A program made the translations under genes and the position numbers. A stretch of 6,163 bases of DNA from Polyangium sp. (in: bacteria) (lineage in GTDB: Bacteria; Myxococcota_A; Polyangia; Palsa-1104). Below the pieces are notes generated by a model. That model was not told the DNA's origin, made no database searches, and was given only the letters and a program-made list of their open reading frames with translations. Positions 5,542-6,163 of the stretch are shown here, piece after piece. Within the stretch, counting starts at the first letter, position 1. The number at the start of each line of letters is the position of its first letter. The stretch lies in assembly GCA_025450955.1 (NCBI GenBank), contig JANWLJ010000241.1:1-6163 (forward strand), in the 5' to 3' direction.

Positions 5542-6163
5542 GTGCGCGCGATCTTGATCACCCTGCTCGCGATCGGCGGGGCGGTGCCGGCAGGAATGGT
5601 GCGGGTGCCGGCCGGCGCGTTCGAGATGGGCGGCGGGCCGCAGGCCGACGAGCGGCCGCGCCATTCGGTCACGCTCGGAGAATTTTTGATCGATCGCGAC
5701 GAGGTGACCCGCGACGAGTACCAAAGCTGCGTGAGCGCGCACGTCTGTAAAGCTGCGAGCGGGCCTGCGGCGGCGGCGAAGGTGCCGGTCACCGGAGTGA
5801 GCTGGCGCGACGCGCAGACCTATTGCCGGTTCGTCGGAAAAAGGCTGCCGACCGAAGCGGAGTGGGAAAAAGCGGCGCGCGGCACCGACGGGCGGATCTA
5901 TCCGTGGGGGAATCAGCCGCGCTGCGATCGGGCGAATTTTGGAAACTTCGAGGGCGAAGGGCGCTGTCCGAAAAATCCCGGGCGGCCGGTGGCGGTCGGG
6001 TCCTATCCCGCCGACTCGCCGTATGGCGCGCGCGACCTGGCGGGCAACGTCTGGGAGTGGGTGGCCGATTATTACGACGCGCACTATTACCGCCATTCGC
6101 CCGCGCGCGCGCCGCGCGGACCGGAAAAGGGCGCGAGCCGGGTGGTGCGGGGCGGCGCCTGCT
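5542..6163 (+). CDS. Formylglycine-generating enzyme (sulfatase-modifying factor) family protein, 3'-truncated, exported
   Basis: 207 codons of an FGE-sulfatase-domain protein running off the window. Family members include true formylglycine-generating oxidases and many secreted relatives without that activity. Motifs in order from the GTG start: a short hydrophobic leader (ILITLLAIGGAVPAG); MVRVPAGAFEMGG (19-31); DRDEVTRDEYQSCV (51-64); PVTGVSWRDAQTYCRFVGKRLPTEAEWEKAARG (82-114); YPWGN (120-124); YGARDLAGNVWEWVADYY (161-178); then RVVRGGAC at the edge. Cysteine pairs Cys63/Cys69 and Cys128/Cys142 could form disulfides, consistent with export. The usual RGGSW/F reads RGGAC here. The catalytic cysteine region lies beyond the window, so activity cannot be judged. 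GTG 5542 is preferred because it includes the leader. GGA at 5533-5535 is a weak ribosome binding site, while GGAGG directly abuts the GTG; TTG 5554 or ATG 5596 are alternatives. The family is certain, the start is not. Confidence 0.88.
   Translation, partial: MRAILITLLAIGGAVPAGMVRVPAGAFEMGGGPQADERPRHSVTLGEFLIDRDEVTRDEYQSCVSAHVCKAASGPAAAAKVPVTGVSWRDAQTYCRFVGKRLPTEAEWEKAARGTDGRIYPWGNQPRCDRANFGNFEGEGRCPKNPGRPVAVGSYPADSPYGARDLAGNVWEWVADYYDAHYYRHSPARAPRGPEKGASRVVRGGAC

Noticed and set aside
5362..6096. Upstream extension of the RadC frame to give a 461-residue protein
   Set aside because: The added part is the antisense of the FGE-family gene, shows no domain, and normal RadC length is reached from the ATG at 5361.
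1..6163. tRNA, rRNA, CRISPR array, insertion sequence, riboswitch or prophage signals
   Set aside because: No direct-repeat array, transposase, structured RNA leader or RNA gene pattern was visible on reading both strands.

Overview
The window is GC-rich, with G or C favoured at third codon positions, so long antisense shadow frames are abundant. It is densely coding and looks like a chromosomal segment of a Gram-negative bacterium. The mix points to Myxococcota or a related deltaproteobacterial lineage: a secreted formylglycine-generating-enzyme-like protein with paired cysteines, an ECF sigma factor with a zinc-binding anti-sigma factor, an outer-membrane barrel protein and a RadC homologue. 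That placement is inference. No RNA gene, CRISPR array, insertion sequence or prophage was seen.

Layout. (1) Bases 1-2605, plus strand: a tight three-gene unit made of a 5'-truncated 3-ketoacyl-CoA/acetyl-CoA thiolase, a 2-isopropylmalate/homocitrate synthase-like enzyme starting 4 bases later, and a 73-residue protein of unknown function whose ATG directly follows the preceding stop. (2) Bases 2602-2635: a 34-base imperfect palindrome with GTAG at the 5' end of both strands. It contains the TAG stop codons of both convergent genes and looks like a REP-type element or a bidirectional hairpin. (3) Bases 2632-3592, minus strand: an RpoE-like ECF sigma factor followed by its membrane-bound anti-sigma factor. 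They are driven by a promoter at 3626-3653 that reads GGAACT-N16-GTCTAA, essentially the sigma-E consensus, so autoregulation is likely. (4) Bases 3674-4639, minus strand: an outer-membrane beta-barrel protein with a signal peptide, a clear ribosome binding site and a plausible housekeeping promoter. (5) Bases 4711-5361, minus strand: a RadC/JAB-domain protein. (6) A divergent gap of about 180 bases. (7) 5542 to the end, plus strand: the N-terminal two-thirds or so of an exported formylglycine-generating-enzyme (sulfatase-modifying factor) family protein, cut by the window edge.

The first unit belongs to acyl-CoA and 2-oxoacid metabolism. The middle block is an envelope-stress-type regulatory pair beside an outer-membrane protein. 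The most informative signals are the near-consensus autoregulatory promoter, which also argues for a later sigma-factor start codon, and the palindrome that ends both convergent genes. No clearly new multi-gene system is evident. The least explained item is the small conserved-looking protein coupled to the isopropylmalate-synthase-like gene.
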